From: Paralvinella palmiformis
Lineage: Eukaryota > Annelida > Polychaeta > Terebellida > Alvinellidae
DNA: 64,000 nucleotides
Assembly (NCBI GenBank): GCA_025642065.1
Contig: JAODUP010000128.1
Coordinates: 560,158-624,157, forward strand
Direction: 5' to 3'
Numbering within the stretch: position 1 is the first letter of the stretch; the number at the start of each line of letters is the position of its first letter. Below, piece after piece: positions 24,901-31,265 of the stretch. The notes below the pieces were generated by a model. It was not told the origin of the DNA. It did no database searches and was given only the letters and a program-made list of their open reading frames with translations. The position numbers and the translations under genes are program-made.

Positions 24901-25577
24901 TCTATGCCCATGGGATCAACAGATCGAATACTAAAATTACATATACTAAGTAAGCTTCATTAGGAATTAACACAGAAAAAGGGATATTAATTTAGTTGAC
25001 AATAGAATTAATTAATAATAAAAAAAAAATTCTATGCAAAAAAGTGAAACCAGCTAATGTTCAAGCTAGATCAGAGAAAATGAGTGAATCATAGTATTAA
25101 TTTATGCATGACTGCAGATATTTTTGATCCGAGCACATGTAATACAATTATAAGCCTTGTGTGTTACTTACCCAATTGAGTTTTACAGATGTATTTCAGC
25201 TTTTCTGCAGATTGTAGCCTTATCTGTGCAGACCTCTTGTAGTATGGCTCAGTTTTGCCGCACTTGAAAGGCTGGAATGAGGAGTCATCAACGAACTCAG
25301 TCTGCTCCAAAACCCGGAACGTATGATCCATGCCCTCATCAGAGGTCTTGGTCACCTCGCCCCAGTAAAGGAAGTGGTCATTGTTTACGACCTGACCACC
25401 GAAGTCGCTCTGACTGAGCACCGAGATGTGGTCAGTGTGGTAGCTGTCGGCACGTGGATCCATGAAGCGGTTACACAGGCAGGACTTGCCAATCCCGGTG
25501 ATGCCCTTCTCCTTCTCTGTCCCTGACAAGCCAACGACGCTGATGGTGAGCACGCGGCTGTCACACCGATGTGCCAT
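339..25577 (-). CDS. ARHGAP35/ARHGAP5-like: p190 RhoGAP (ARHGAP35/ARHGAP5 family), 5' part, 17 coding exons
   Basis: Encodes p190 RhoGAP, a cytoplasmic GTPase-activating protein that switches off Rho at adhesions and in the cytoskeleton. I joined exons 25577-25172, 24192-23511, 21327-21118, 19413-19126, 18563-18296, 17903-17780, 17398-17197, 16805-16635, 15358-15101, 14538-14360, 12973-12766, 10280-10027, 9851-9648, 4684-4566, 2113-1973, 1593-1585 and 663-339; every junction has GT/AG ends and matching phase. Domains in order: Ras-like GTPase (about residues 8-250), FF region (about 260-540), pG1 (about 597-755), pG2 (about 784-945), linker with two conserved tyrosine motifs. The RhoGAP domain itself is missing because the last exon seen ends in phase 1 near the left edge. 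The start codon has a good context (purine at -3, G at +4) and the protein begins just before the GTPase fold, as in the family. Family identity rests on long stretches remembered from the vertebrate proteins. Confidence 0.95.
1445..1490. repeat. (CA)n microsatellite
   Basis: CA repeats with CG and TA interruptions, about 95 bases downstream (in the minus sense) of the microexon donor. Confidence 0.95.
1585..1593 (-). CDS. p190 RhoGAP exon 16: candidate 9-base microexon (Thr-Pro-Gln)
   Basis: The minus strand reads TTACAAGCAG|ACACCTCAG|GTGAGTACC: a full acceptor, nine bases and a near-consensus donor. Both neighbouring exons meet it in phase 0, so including or skipping it adds or removes only Thr-Pro-Gln. 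It falls between the DYAQV and ENAYASV tyrosine motifs. Using AAG as the acceptor would give 12 bases (Gln-Thr-Pro-Gln). RNA evidence is needed. Confidence 0.6.
1973..2113 (-). CDS. p190 RhoGAP exon 15: first conserved tyrosine motif
   Basis: Residues 1192-1238, exactly 47 codons, phase 0 at both ends. It begins [18 protein letters not shown] and ends EIGDYAQVK. The DYAQV tyrosine (about 1234) lines up with DYAEP in vertebrate p190, one of the two tyrosines reported to bind p120RasGAP when phosphorylated. Acceptor TGCACAG, donor AAG|GTGAGG. Confidence 0.88.
3391..3510 (-). mobile_element. SINE family 2 fragment
   Basis: Plus strand TTCCACAAACACAGGTAAAA and CACACAGTACTCTAACCACA are the inverse of family-2 modules. 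The copy is diverged. Confidence 0.45.
3758..3869. repeat. 28-bp minisatellite, four units
   Basis: Four units of about 28 bases, each like CCATAGGTGCTCCATTTTTT then CCATAACC, with few differences. Unit length is not a multiple of three, and the short open frames across it are accidental. Intron 14 of p190. Confidence 0.85.
4566..4684 (-). CDS. p190 RhoGAP exon 14: proline-rich linker
   Basis: Residues 1152-1191, including [13 protein letters not shown], which may correspond to the vertebrate proline-rich PPPVKPKPP segment. Joined in phase 1 to exon 13 across an intron of nearly 5 kb and in phase 0 to exon 15. Acceptor TCTCAG, donor GGA|GTATGT. An unseen small exon in the long intron cannot be excluded. 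Confidence 0.78.
4924..5010. repeat. (TA)n microsatellite
   Basis: TA repeats with two short interruptions. Intron of p190. Confidence 0.97.
5111..5382. mobile_element. GGGTCAATTC inverted-repeat element, copy A
   Basis: Begins GGGTCAATTCAATTCCGGG and ends GGAATTGACCCC, its inverse. Inside is a second inverted pair, TCCTACTTGGAATA and TATTCCAAGTAGG, giving a potential nested hairpin. Two further copies are at 19923 and 24345. Non-coding; it fits a MITE of unknown superfamily in intron 13 of p190. Confidence 0.6.
6856..8399 (-). mobile_element. Decayed hAT-type DNA transposon with transposase relic
   Basis: The two ends are inverted versions of one sequence: the left begins CAGGTTCCATACACC and contains GAATTCAAGGCTTTTCAAGAC; the right, read backwards, begins GGGTCTGTACAGGACCTTG and contains GTCTTGAATTTC. 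Inside, the minus strand (about 7700-7130) encodes a broken protein: a piece with [14 protein letters not shown] and SFDPALM, a frame change, then [20 protein letters not shown] and a stretch like the hAT C-terminal LSHGQATVERGFS with two stop codons. This is a dead copy; I cannot see clean 8-base target duplications. Confidence 0.65.
7130..7700 (-). pseudogene. hAT-like transposase fragment, frameshifted and with stops
   Basis: The C-terminal dimerisation part of a hAT-family transposase as seen in aquatic animals. The first block holds [40 protein letters not shown]; the second, in another frame, holds the DKLDSFL and [20 protein letters not shown] blocks. A TAG replaces the expected Glu codon in the ERGF motif. 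No active transposase can be made from this copy. Confidence 0.6.
9648..9851 (-). CDS. p190 RhoGAP exon 13: serine-rich linker
   Basis: Residues 1084-1151, containing [18 protein letters not shown] and [19 protein letters not shown]: likely disordered with many possible Ser/Thr phosphosites. It keeps phase 1 on both sides, so it could be skipped without breaking frame. Acceptor CCCAG, donor AAG|GTGATT. Confidence 0.83.
10027..10280 (-). CDS. p190 RhoGAP exon 12: acidic linker
   Basis: Residues 999-1083. [20 protein letters not shown] resembles the vertebrate SEEDIEPSYS region. The rest is low in hydrophobic residues, with Ser, Pro and His runs, so probably disordered. The IYDDP tyrosine could be phosphorylated; that is inference. 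Acceptor CCCAG, donor G|GTGGGT, phase 1. Confidence 0.85.
10450..10882. repeat. TTTCCAGG-rich repeat ending in CGTGGGAACCCTG
   Basis: Several TTCCAGGA and TTTTCCAG units lie between 10510 and 10870, ending TTCCAGAACACGTGGGAACCC then TG. The inverse, CAGGGTTCCCACG, looks like a hAT-type terminal repeat. I could not find a matching opposite end, so it may be a truncated element. Confidence 0.4.
11205..11500 (+). mobile_element. tRNA-derived SINE, family 4
   Basis: GAGCTCTGGTGGTCTACCGG, GGTCGCAGGTTCGAACCCCG (a perfect B box) and a long body with CCCCCTGAGGACGTAAAACA and GTGACCACCCTCCCGGGG. The body differs from families 1-3. Only one copy is seen, so its right end is uncertain. Confidence 0.6.
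12766..12973 (-). CDS. p190 RhoGAP exon 11: pG2 exit and linker
   Basis: Residues 930-998. [12 protein letters not shown] corresponds to the vertebrate HPFFKDVVEKK segment after pG2. The rest is basic and serine-rich ([19 protein letters not shown]), like the disordered linker. Donor CAG|GTAGGC, phase 2. Confidence 0.88.
13045..13250 (-). mobile_element. tRNA-derived SINE, family 1
   Basis: Minus strand starts GGGCACCTCCATGGTCTAG and continues TTGGACCACAGATCACTACC, then a body with TTTCATCTTTGACTTCGCCT and AGCTTGCTATGTGCACAAAA, ending in (ATC)n. The head resembles a tRNA gene with A and B boxes. Confidence 0.75.
13283..13470 (-). mobile_element. tRNA-derived SINE, family 2
   Basis: Minus strand: GGGTTAGAGCAATGTGGTTC, GGTTGTGGGTTCAAATCTGG (B box), CCTGTATTTGTGGAATTC, CCAGCACCAAAGCTAAGC. 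It follows directly after a family-1 copy, so two SINEs lie side by side in the same direction. Confidence 0.68.
13745..13860 (+). mobile_element. Possible tRNA-derived SINE, family 5
   Basis: TCCTGGGTTAGAGCATAGCA and AGGGGTTCGAATCACGG look like A and B boxes, separated by about the right distance. A single copy, with no clear tail. Confidence 0.45.
14186..14262 (-). mobile_element. SINE family 2 fragment
   Basis: Plus strand GTTGAGTTATTTAGCCTTGG then AACACCTGGGAAGTATGG matches the 3' module of family 2 in reverse. Only this part is present. Confidence 0.45.
14360..14538 (-). CDS. p190 RhoGAP exon 10: end of pG2
   Basis: Residues 870-929, including [20 protein letters not shown] and [20 protein letters not shown]. 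The second matches the late pG2 strand and helix in order. Acceptor TTGTAG, donor CAGA|GTGAGT, moving from phase 2 to phase 1. Confidence 0.88.
14621..14673. repeat. Compound (TG)(TA)(GA) microsatellite
   Basis: TG, then TA, then GA repeats in one run, a pattern repeated at 33344-33402 and 49628-49720. Confidence 0.95.
15101..15358 (-). CDS. p190 RhoGAP exon 9: pG2
   Basis: Residues 784-869. It begins [12 protein letters not shown], the pG2 strand without a P-loop, and ends [14 protein letters not shown]. The [10 protein letters not shown] stretch is almost invariant in the p190 family and firmly fixes gene identity and strand. Donor CAG|GTGAGT. Confidence 0.96.
15782..15830. repeat. (CT)n(CA)n microsatellite
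   Basis: CTCTCT run with TTT interruptions, then CA repeats. Intron of p190. Confidence 0.95.
16635..16805 (-). CDS. p190 RhoGAP exon 8: end of pG1
   Basis: Residues 727-783. It begins [15 protein letters not shown] and runs through the final pG1 helix ([13 protein letters not shown]) to a short linker ending EPDI. Acceptor TTCCAG, donor AAG|GTATGG, phase 2 on both sides. Confidence 0.92.
17197..17398 (-). CDS. p190 RhoGAP exon 7: pG1
   Basis: Residues 660-726. It opens with [20 protein letters not shown], followed by [12 protein letters not shown], where an active GTPase would have NKxD, and [10 protein letters not shown]. The donor is GATAA|GTTAGT. I chose this over later GT sites because it alone rebuilds the conserved KLQCPFVD across the junction. 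Confidence 0.92.
17780..17903 (-). CDS. p190 RhoGAP exon 6: pG1
   Basis: Residues 619-659. It begins [20 protein letters not shown] and continues [22 protein letters not shown], matching the second and third strands of pG1 in vertebrate p190. Acceptor TTCCAG, donor ATG|GTAAGT, ending in phase 1. Confidence 0.94.
18296..18563 (-). CDS. p190 RhoGAP exon 5: end of FF region and start of pG1
   Basis: Residues 529-618. It carries a Cys-containing segment ([13 protein letters not shown]), which the vertebrate proteins also have as CPSCPACVD, then the first pG1 strand [20 protein letters not shown]. The loop lacks the GK(S/T) needed to hold nucleotide phosphate, as expected for a pseudoGTPase. Donor CGA|GTATGT, phase 0. 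Confidence 0.93.
18660..18765 (-). mobile_element. tRNA-derived SINE, family 2, partial
   Basis: Plus-strand TTTATTTAGCCAAGAGAAAC, TCCACAAACACAGGTACAGG and GCAATGCTCTAATCACTGTG are inverse family-2 modules. Part of the middle is missing. Confidence 0.55.
18912..18976. repeat. (TA)n(CA)n microsatellite
   Basis: TA repeats followed by CA repeats. The open frame across it is an artefact. Confidence 0.96.
19126..19413 (-). CDS. p190 RhoGAP exon 4: FF region
   Basis: Residues 433-528, helical and rich in Glu, Lys and Gln, including [20 protein letters not shown] and [14 protein letters not shown]. These correspond to the third and fourth FF repeats. Phase 2 on both sides; the donor is AAG|GTTTGT. 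Confidence 0.9.
19655..19815 (+). mobile_element. tRNA-derived SINE, family 2
   Basis: Plus strand: GTGCTGTGGTTAGATTACTG, CAGGTTATGGGTTTGAATC (B box), TACCTGTGTTTGTAGGATT, ACCTGAGCTGAGGCTAAAC. Same module order as the minus-strand copy at 13283-13470. Confidence 0.65.
19923..20254. mobile_element. GGGTCAATTC inverted-repeat element, copy B
   Basis: Begins GGGTCAATTCCATTTTG and ends GGAATTGAATTGACCCC. It carries the same internal CCTACTTGGAATA and TATTCCAAGTAGG pair and the TCATGGAAGAAATATTTCT block as copy A (which has its inverse), so it is inserted in the opposite direction. Confidence 0.6.
20583..20900 (-). mobile_element. LINE 3'-end fragment
   Basis: On the minus strand it ends GGGCGCTTTATTAAATATAC followed by (ATT)n, a typical CR1/L2 tail. 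The plus strand at 20745-20800 (CCTTGAACAGGTGTGTTTTT then AGAGACGAC) is similar to 53346-53395, so it belongs to the same family as the LINE there. Intron of p190. Confidence 0.6.
21118..21327 (-). CDS. p190 RhoGAP exon 3: FF region
   Basis: Residues 363-432. The acceptor CTTCCAG and donor GTAAGT leave phase 2 on both sides. The translation includes [17 protein letters not shown] and [17 protein letters not shown], which match the FF1-FF2 part of vertebrate p190 in order and spacing. It is less conserved than exons 1 and 2. Confidence 0.9.
22955..23040 (+). mobile_element. SINE family 3, head only
   Basis: GACGGCACAGTTAGATAGAG, then CATATAACCAAAGGGTCACA and TGTTTGAGACC match the head of the copy at 30963, diverged and truncated. 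Confidence 0.5.
23511..24192 (-). CDS. p190 RhoGAP exon 2: rest of GTPase domain and start of FF region
   Basis: Residues 136-362, joined in phase 1 through a split Gly codon to give QLGLEHEFE. It has the [10 protein letters not shown] strand, the guanine-binding TKND (196-199) and ETSA (227-230) motifs, and a charged helical stretch opening the FF domains. All the guanine-contact motifs I expect are present. The donor is CAG|GTGAGT, next to a short TCAC repeat. Confidence 0.95.
24345..24690. mobile_element. GGGTCAATTC inverted-repeat element, degenerate copy C
   Basis: Starts TTCAATTCCGGAATTCC and includes GAAATATTTCTTCCATGACAA, ACTCGGAGTAGGTATTCGG and many GGAATTG units, in the same order as copy A. 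The terminal GGGTCAA/TTGACCC ends are eroded. It lies in intron 1 of the p190 coding part. Confidence 0.5.
24710..24855 (-). mobile_element. tRNA-derived SINE, family 2, partial
   Basis: Contains, on the plus strand, TTGGTGCTGGTCGCACCTGG and CCCACAAACACAGGTATCGG, the inverse of the family-2 body. The tRNA-like head is diverged. It abuts inverted-repeat element copy C. Confidence 0.55.
25172..25577 (-). CDS. p190 RhoGAP exon 1: start and GTPase G1 region
   Basis: Residues 1-135 plus one base. It contains the phosphate-binding loop GITGIGKS (Lys31, Ser32) after the family hallmark [12 protein letters not shown], then the conserved segments [19 protein letters not shown] and [10 protein letters not shown]. 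The G1 Lys-Ser pair is intact, so nucleotide binding is expected. The donor reads GG|GTAAGT. Confidence 0.95.
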
Positions 25578-25700
25578 GCTGACTTCAGCGTGCTGATGGC
25601 GACCGACCTATGCCACCGAGCGGTGGCAAATGGTAGAGTTCATGAGAGTAGCTGCTGGGTTGTACTTCGGATAAAAGATCTGGTATCATCCAAAGCCATG
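25578..25700 (-). other. 5' untranslated sequence before the p190 start codon
   Basis: Non-coding sequence just upstream of the ATG on the minus strand. A likely 3' splice site ACAACCCAG|CAGC lies near 25655. If used, it would join a distant 5' exon to this one. The start context is GTCAGCATGG. Confidence 0.4.
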
Positions 25701-25937
25701 CCTAAGCTGAGTTAATCGTGTTATCCTCTGTGTGAGTAGACTGGCGGCTGAATGGTACACCTGTCACATCATAAATGAATGGTAATGATTATCAACAGCG
25801 GCTGATTATTCACAAAACACCCGGTGACAAGGCTGACCATGCATGGCAATGCTTCAACCAGGCTGTAGCAGACCTGAATTGAACCTGTCAATGCTCAGTT
25901 AAGTCAGCCTGTAATGGAATCACGCCATTTAATAGTC

Positions 25938-25939
<2 letters not shown>

Positions 25940-25979
<40 letters not shown>
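25940..25979. repeat. (CA)n microsatellite
   Basis: About 20 CA units upstream of the p190 coding start. Further CA/TG runs lie at 26282-26306, 26474-26521 and 26601-26640. Confidence 0.97.
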
Positions 25980-25980
<1 letters not shown>

Positions 25981-26476
25981 ATCACACCACATCACATCTG
26001 CTGCATCATGCAACAATAACCTTTTTTTATGATATACTTGAGAAGCCCCAGAAAGTATGTAAAATGGTATGAGCTGGTATTCGTCGTCGCCACATGAGAC
26101 ACACAACAACTCTACAGTCAGACTGTTGCATATTGACAACAAATATTATCTATGCCGACCATGAATAAAGAAACACAGACATCAGACAGGCTGCCAACTT
26201 CTGACATATGAGAATGTTCCTATAATTAGGCAAAATTACAATAACTAGCCCTGGTGATAAACATCCTGCTTTTGCGCGCCAGCGTGTGTATGTGTGTGTG
26301 TGTGTGCACAGTTATAATATATATTCCAACATACCGGGTATTCCAGTATATGTTAACCTACATTCATTAGGAAGTGTACACCAAACCATTCACTCACTGT
26401 GGACTCACACACAATCATTCAACCAATGTTCTTCCATTCAAAACAGATTGACTCACTGGCCAGCTGATTCACACAA

Positions 26477-26513
<37 letters not shown>

Positions 26514-26649
26514 AACATACACACAAACTAACTGCAGAATTTATTATGACTGGCTAGACGTAAGTTCTGACATACGATCATCTCTGCCTGGTATTAATTA
26601 GACACACACACACACACACACATACACATACACACACACTTGTGAAGTC

Positions 26650-26870
26650 ATCCCAGCTTTGAATTAATAGAAAAATGCAGCCACTGTTCAGAACGACTAA
26701 GGATATGACCTTCGACCTTCATGCATCGCTGATGACCAATTCCGGGATGGCAGGGATTGAACTCCCTGCTGGCAGTAGATCTGCTGCTCCTCGGTACCAC
26801 AACCTGTAGGTTTTCCAGGAATTCTTTACGCATAAACATCCATTAGCCAGAACGCATCCATCTCACGCAA
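26650..26870. other. Upstream of p190: possible diverged SINE
   Basis: The minus strand has GGGAGTTCAATCCCTGCCAT, which resembles a tRNA B box, but no other module I recognise. Around it the DNA is CA microsatellite. Weak support. Confidence 0.25.
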
Positions 26871-27734
26871 ATGAATACATCTGCTCCTCGGTAACACATT
26901 ACAACCATCAGGAAGACCAAACATCATTGAACAAAGCCTAGGTTCATCGGAAACTCGACACAAGATTGTGTGTGTGAAGTAAATATTTTGCCTTTAATTT
27001 CTTAGAGTTAGGTTCAAAATTGTGAACTTCAATCAATAGACAGAACCTGCGACTTGAAATAAACAGCAATAACCGGAGCTGGATATGGCAGAGATATTAA
27101 CCGTTAAGAACAAAATTACTACAAAACTCTTGACAGATAAAAGGTTTTGCCCATTTTCAAAAAAACAAAAACAGTTTCAAGGTGTGAGTCCTGTAAAAGC
27201 TAAACATCGAAAAACTAAATTACTCATTCTGTATTAAGAGGTGACCTTCATCTAAGTGATACATACAACCATCCTAGATGGACTATCTCTTAAATTGGTA
27301 TCACTGGTTGACCAAACACTGGCGATACGAAGAGCTGACGACGCGTTAGTGGTTGTTGACATTGAGTGCTTGCCGATTTGCTCAAATGATGCCATTACGG
27401 GTCGGATATAAAGTAGACATCTAACGATGAGAGCATTATTTTAATAAGAAAAAACCCAACACCCAGCATGATTCAATTATTGATGAGGGCAATCACACGT
27501 GTTCGCCAATTAGTTCTTATTCTCGTATGTTCACCAGATGGCTCTGACACTCCCACCACCATGACCACCACCACCACCACCACCAGCATATAAGTTCTTT
27601 TTCGTTTCCTGTTTTATGCCCACTTCAGTACAAACCACTTGCTAAATGCGCCAATCAACTTTCAGGGGTTATGCGGCATGTGCAGTGAAAGATGAATCGA
27701 ACTCCCTTTAGATATGGGTACACTGGGGTTCGAA

Positions 27735-27936
27735 CGGTGGTGCTGGATGATGGTGATGATGATTGATGTTTTACCTTTGTGCACATGGTAGGCTAAATGA
27801 GCCGGGCAACCTCCAAGGCTAATCAAGCAAAATCAAAGATGAAATACCCTTCAGATATGCCAACGTCGAAATTTGAAACGAGGTGCTAGTGATCTGCAAT
27901 CCAACGAGCTACCAGTTAGACCACAGAGGCAGCACC
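27735..27936 (-). mobile_element. tRNA-derived SINE, family 1
   Basis: Same body as other copies (CTACCATGTGCACAAAGG and TTTCATCTTTGATTTTGC on the minus strand), with a more diverged tRNA-like head ending near 27936 and a (CATCAT) tail on the left. Confidence 0.7.
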
Positions 27937-28260
27937 TTAACGGCGCTGCTGGAGGTCTATGACACCTCAACATCTTGTTCGTACCATCCGACTGCTTAAA
28001 CACATCGGACCATTTCCTTATGTAACATATTGGACGTAAACAAATCAAAGCTATCACCAGCTTTAGCATTTCCTCCAGGCTAAGTACAATCAACATCAGA
28101 CAGGAGTGTGCACAAAATCATATGCAAAACGGCCCCATTTTGTCTTGTCAAGACAGCACATTACATCAGCAGAAATGAGAGACTCGTTGGCTTTGACACA
28201 GTAACGGAACACATGTCCTGTAACTTCTGGGCCAATGCCAATGGAAAATATAACGAGAAT

Positions 28261-28358
28261 GCTGCATACAGGGACTGTCTATATGCTGCATACAGGCACT
28301 GTCTATATGCTGTGTACAGGCACTGTCTATATGCTGCGTACAGGCACTGTCTATATGC
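28261..28358. repeat. 24-bp minisatellite, four units
   Basis: Four near-identical units of GCTGCATACAGGCACTGTCT plus ATAT. Because 24 is eight codons, it stays open on both strands and gives the repeated peptide YRHCLYAA, which is not evidence of a gene. It stands about 50 bases left of the hAT-type MITE. Confidence 0.85.
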
Positions 28359-28405
28359 AGATTTCTGTTGTGCTATCATCGATTTTGGAAAATAATTATT
28401 ACTGA

Positions 28406-28693
28406 ACGGGTTGTAAAAAATCATGATTTGTTTTAAAAAATCTAAAAATCGGATTTTTAAAATCGATTAAAAAAAAAAAACAGTTAAACATTTCCCAAGA
28501 CACAAAACTAATTAAGACCTTTTTATATTTGATTGATCTATATCAGTTCAAGAACGTTGATTTAACAGTTTGTAAATGAACACAGGTTTTCTAATGTTTT
28601 GTCTGTTCCCAGTCTGTTCCTCAGTTTGGAGTGTACTAGACCGAATGTAGAAATCAAGGATTTAAATCAAACGATTTCAATAAAACAACCCTG
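28406..28693. mobile_element. hAT-type MITE with target duplication TTACTGA
   Basis: The left end reads ACGGGTTG and the right end CAACCCTG, imperfect inverses of CAGGGTTG. The inside is AT-rich with GATTTAAATC-like blocks near both ends. The direct repeat TTACTGA flanks it at 28399-28405 and 28694-28700, the size expected for hAT insertions. No coding sequence. Confidence 0.6.
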
Positions 28694-30337
28694 TTACTGA
28701 TATGTGTGTGCTATGTGTTCAGCAAACAGGTAGATCGAGATAGGAAGGTGGGGACAAACGTCTCCACCACTCTGCTTGTCTGTACACCACCTGTAAAGCG
28801 CCACCTTTTATGATTGTCCATAAGATGACCTCATTTATTAGTCAAATTTGATTATGATTGTTTCAAAACACAGCCACAATTCTTTTATTAGTTCGGAAAA
28901 ATCCACTCCCAACAAATACCTCGTTTTCGCCAAGTTCAACACATGCTATTCCAATCCATACCAAAAGTGAGGAAAGGGAAGAGCTGGCTACCAATTCACT
29001 CAATCCACTCGAAGTTCAGTCTGGATTATGTGACCATGTGTGATGTATTGGCTGAGTTGTTGCTGTCAAGTCATTTAGACTCGGTGCTGGGCAGACCTGG
29101 GACATCTGGACTATGCATGACTAACTATAGAATGGACTTCAGATGAGTTTATTATGGGCGTTGTATGGATCTACTCTTGTCATAGACAAATTTATCTGCC
29201 ACTTTATATGATTTATGCTGGTGATGTTGATGATCTACAAAACAGAATATATTATCAGAGTTTGAATAACTGAAGTTTGTTATATTAATATATCTATGTA
29301 TATGGATTGTAAATGTTCTTTGTTTTATACACTGATGTGCTTTGAGAGAGAAATGATTAATTGCTGTTCAAACTCGGGTACATTTAAAATGTTGTAATGG
29401 TTTGGAAATATTTAAAACTGAAACTGAAAACTCATGAGTCCCATGCCAGATTCGAATGTCATTGGCTTAGCTTTGTTGTTCGGATTTGGCGAGGGACCTG
29501 AATATTTCTCATTGGCTGTTTCGTAATCCATGTAACCTCTGATCCAGCTTAGAGCTGGCAACCATTTTCAAAATTTAAATCAGTTTTTGTTTGGATCTCA
29601 GTGAATGTAGTTGAAAAGTGAATTGTTGTAAAAGTGATTTGTGATGTTATTGAAAATGGAAATGTGAATATCAGAAATGGATCATTGGTATTCATTAACA
29701 ATGGATCGTGAATAAACGGATCATGACTTATCAAGTCTCAATTGCTGATGTGTGTGTTAGACGGAAGCATGAATTTTAAATGGAGCCCCTGGTATATAAA
29801 ATAACGATACAGGAAAGCAGACGCTCAGGGCCCTTGAAGAGCCTACCCTAAAACCCTGATAATATTACTGTTCAGATGGCCGTTAATGTACAGTCCTCCT
29901 ATCATCATCCATGATGAGGCTGTTTGTTTGCCAATAAATTCCATAACATAGATTTAGATGGATATTTATTGTGAATATAAGAAAAATTCCGGAGTCTAAT
30001 AGATTCTAGAACCGTTTCCTCATCTTATCCTCAACTATTTGAGGCAGTCCATAGAGTCAAGTAAGTGTACGTAGATGGCATTATCAATTTAAAAGAATGT
30101 ACTTCTTGTCAGCATCAATAATTCTCATGTCTATGACCTTGGAGAGGCTCACGAGGACCATATTCAATTTTTCGTAATAATGAAAGTCGGACAAATTCGT
30201 CTGGCCCTGATAATTTTTACGACAGATAAATCTGTAGATGACTAGAAACATTGTCTGTCTTTACTGGTCCCACCATCTCATGACAGATATGGTGAGCTTC
30301 TGCTCCTAAAACATCTTACAGGATGTAGCTTCAGGGC

Positions 30338-30533
30338 GCCTGCATGGTCTAGCGGTAGCGTGTTGGACCACAGATCAATACCACCGTGTTCGAATCTTGG
30401 CGTGGGCATATTTCCTGGTTGTTTCATCTTTGACTTTGCTTTATTTGGCTTTGGAGGTCGCTCAGCCCATTTAGCCTACCATGTGCACAAAAGTGGCCGT
30501 AAAACACCAATCACCATCATCATCAGGATGTCA
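30338..30533 (+). mobile_element. tRNA-derived SINE, family 1
   Basis: Plus-strand copy: GGCGCCTGCATGGTCTAGCG, GTGTTGGACCACAGATC, GTGTTCGAATCTTGGC (B box), then TTTCATCTTTGACTTTGC and CCTACCATGTGCACAAAAG, ending CACCATCATCATC. This is the cleanest copy in the window. Confidence 0.78.
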
Positions 30534-30962
30534 CTTCACATAAACTTAACATGTGTCAATGATGATCTTTCTGTGACCTACATAATGGTATTGACTAAAT
30601 CAATGAAGACGAGAGGGGTCAATGACTGGCTTCATGTATCATTCCTCCCCCCCCCCACACACACACATACAGGACAGAGTACAGCTAAATGAGGCATTCG
30701 CACAAAAATCTACCCCAATTTTTGGCATTGTAAGCTACACATTTCCTCTTCTGGTGTACATTTATGATTATGTACTGTTGACATCACAACAATTTATACA
30801 AATAGAAAAGATAATATCGGTATACATTGATAAGTAAGTTTTCCAAAGTGCTATCTGTTTTAGGCATATTTAAAAAGGGAATATTTAGCAATCATGAATG
30901 TTGGAGGGTTTGAAATAATAGTTGGAAACATCAAGGTAGAGAATGACAAGTGAAGCCAGTCG

Positions 30963-31265
30963 AGTTGTGATGGCGCAGTCAGTTAGAGCATAGGACTCAT
31001 AGCCAAAGGGTCATGGGTTCGAGGCTCCGGGGTCTGAAATGCTGGCGACTGGTTCACTCATCTATAAAATAAGAACCTGAGTGATCGCTATGTGTTCCAG
31101 TAATGCTTTGCGTATTTAATGGCAGCATCCGCTCTATGCTCCTTTGGGAATTGAGGTGGGTACTGGATTGAAGAAGATCTGACTCTGGGATACTAATATT
31201 TGTAAAGCACCCCAGAACAACACAGTTGAATGTGGTCCCACGTAAATCATACATTATTATTATTA
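30963..31265 (+). mobile_element. tRNA-derived SINE, family 3, with (ATT)n tail
   Basis: Head: GATGGCGCAGTCAGTTAGAG (A box) and GGTCATGGGTTCGAGGCTCC (B box). Body ends TTGTAAAGCACCCCAGAAC, then a (TTA)n tail. The tail resembles LINE 3' ends, as expected of a SINE mobilised by a CR1/L2-type LINE; that partnership is inference. Confidence 0.7.

Noticed and set aside
28108..28424. Open frames on both strands with a repeated YRHCLYAA/YRQCLYAA peptide
   Set aside because: Produced by a 24-base minisatellite; there is no start context, domain or splice structure to support a gene.
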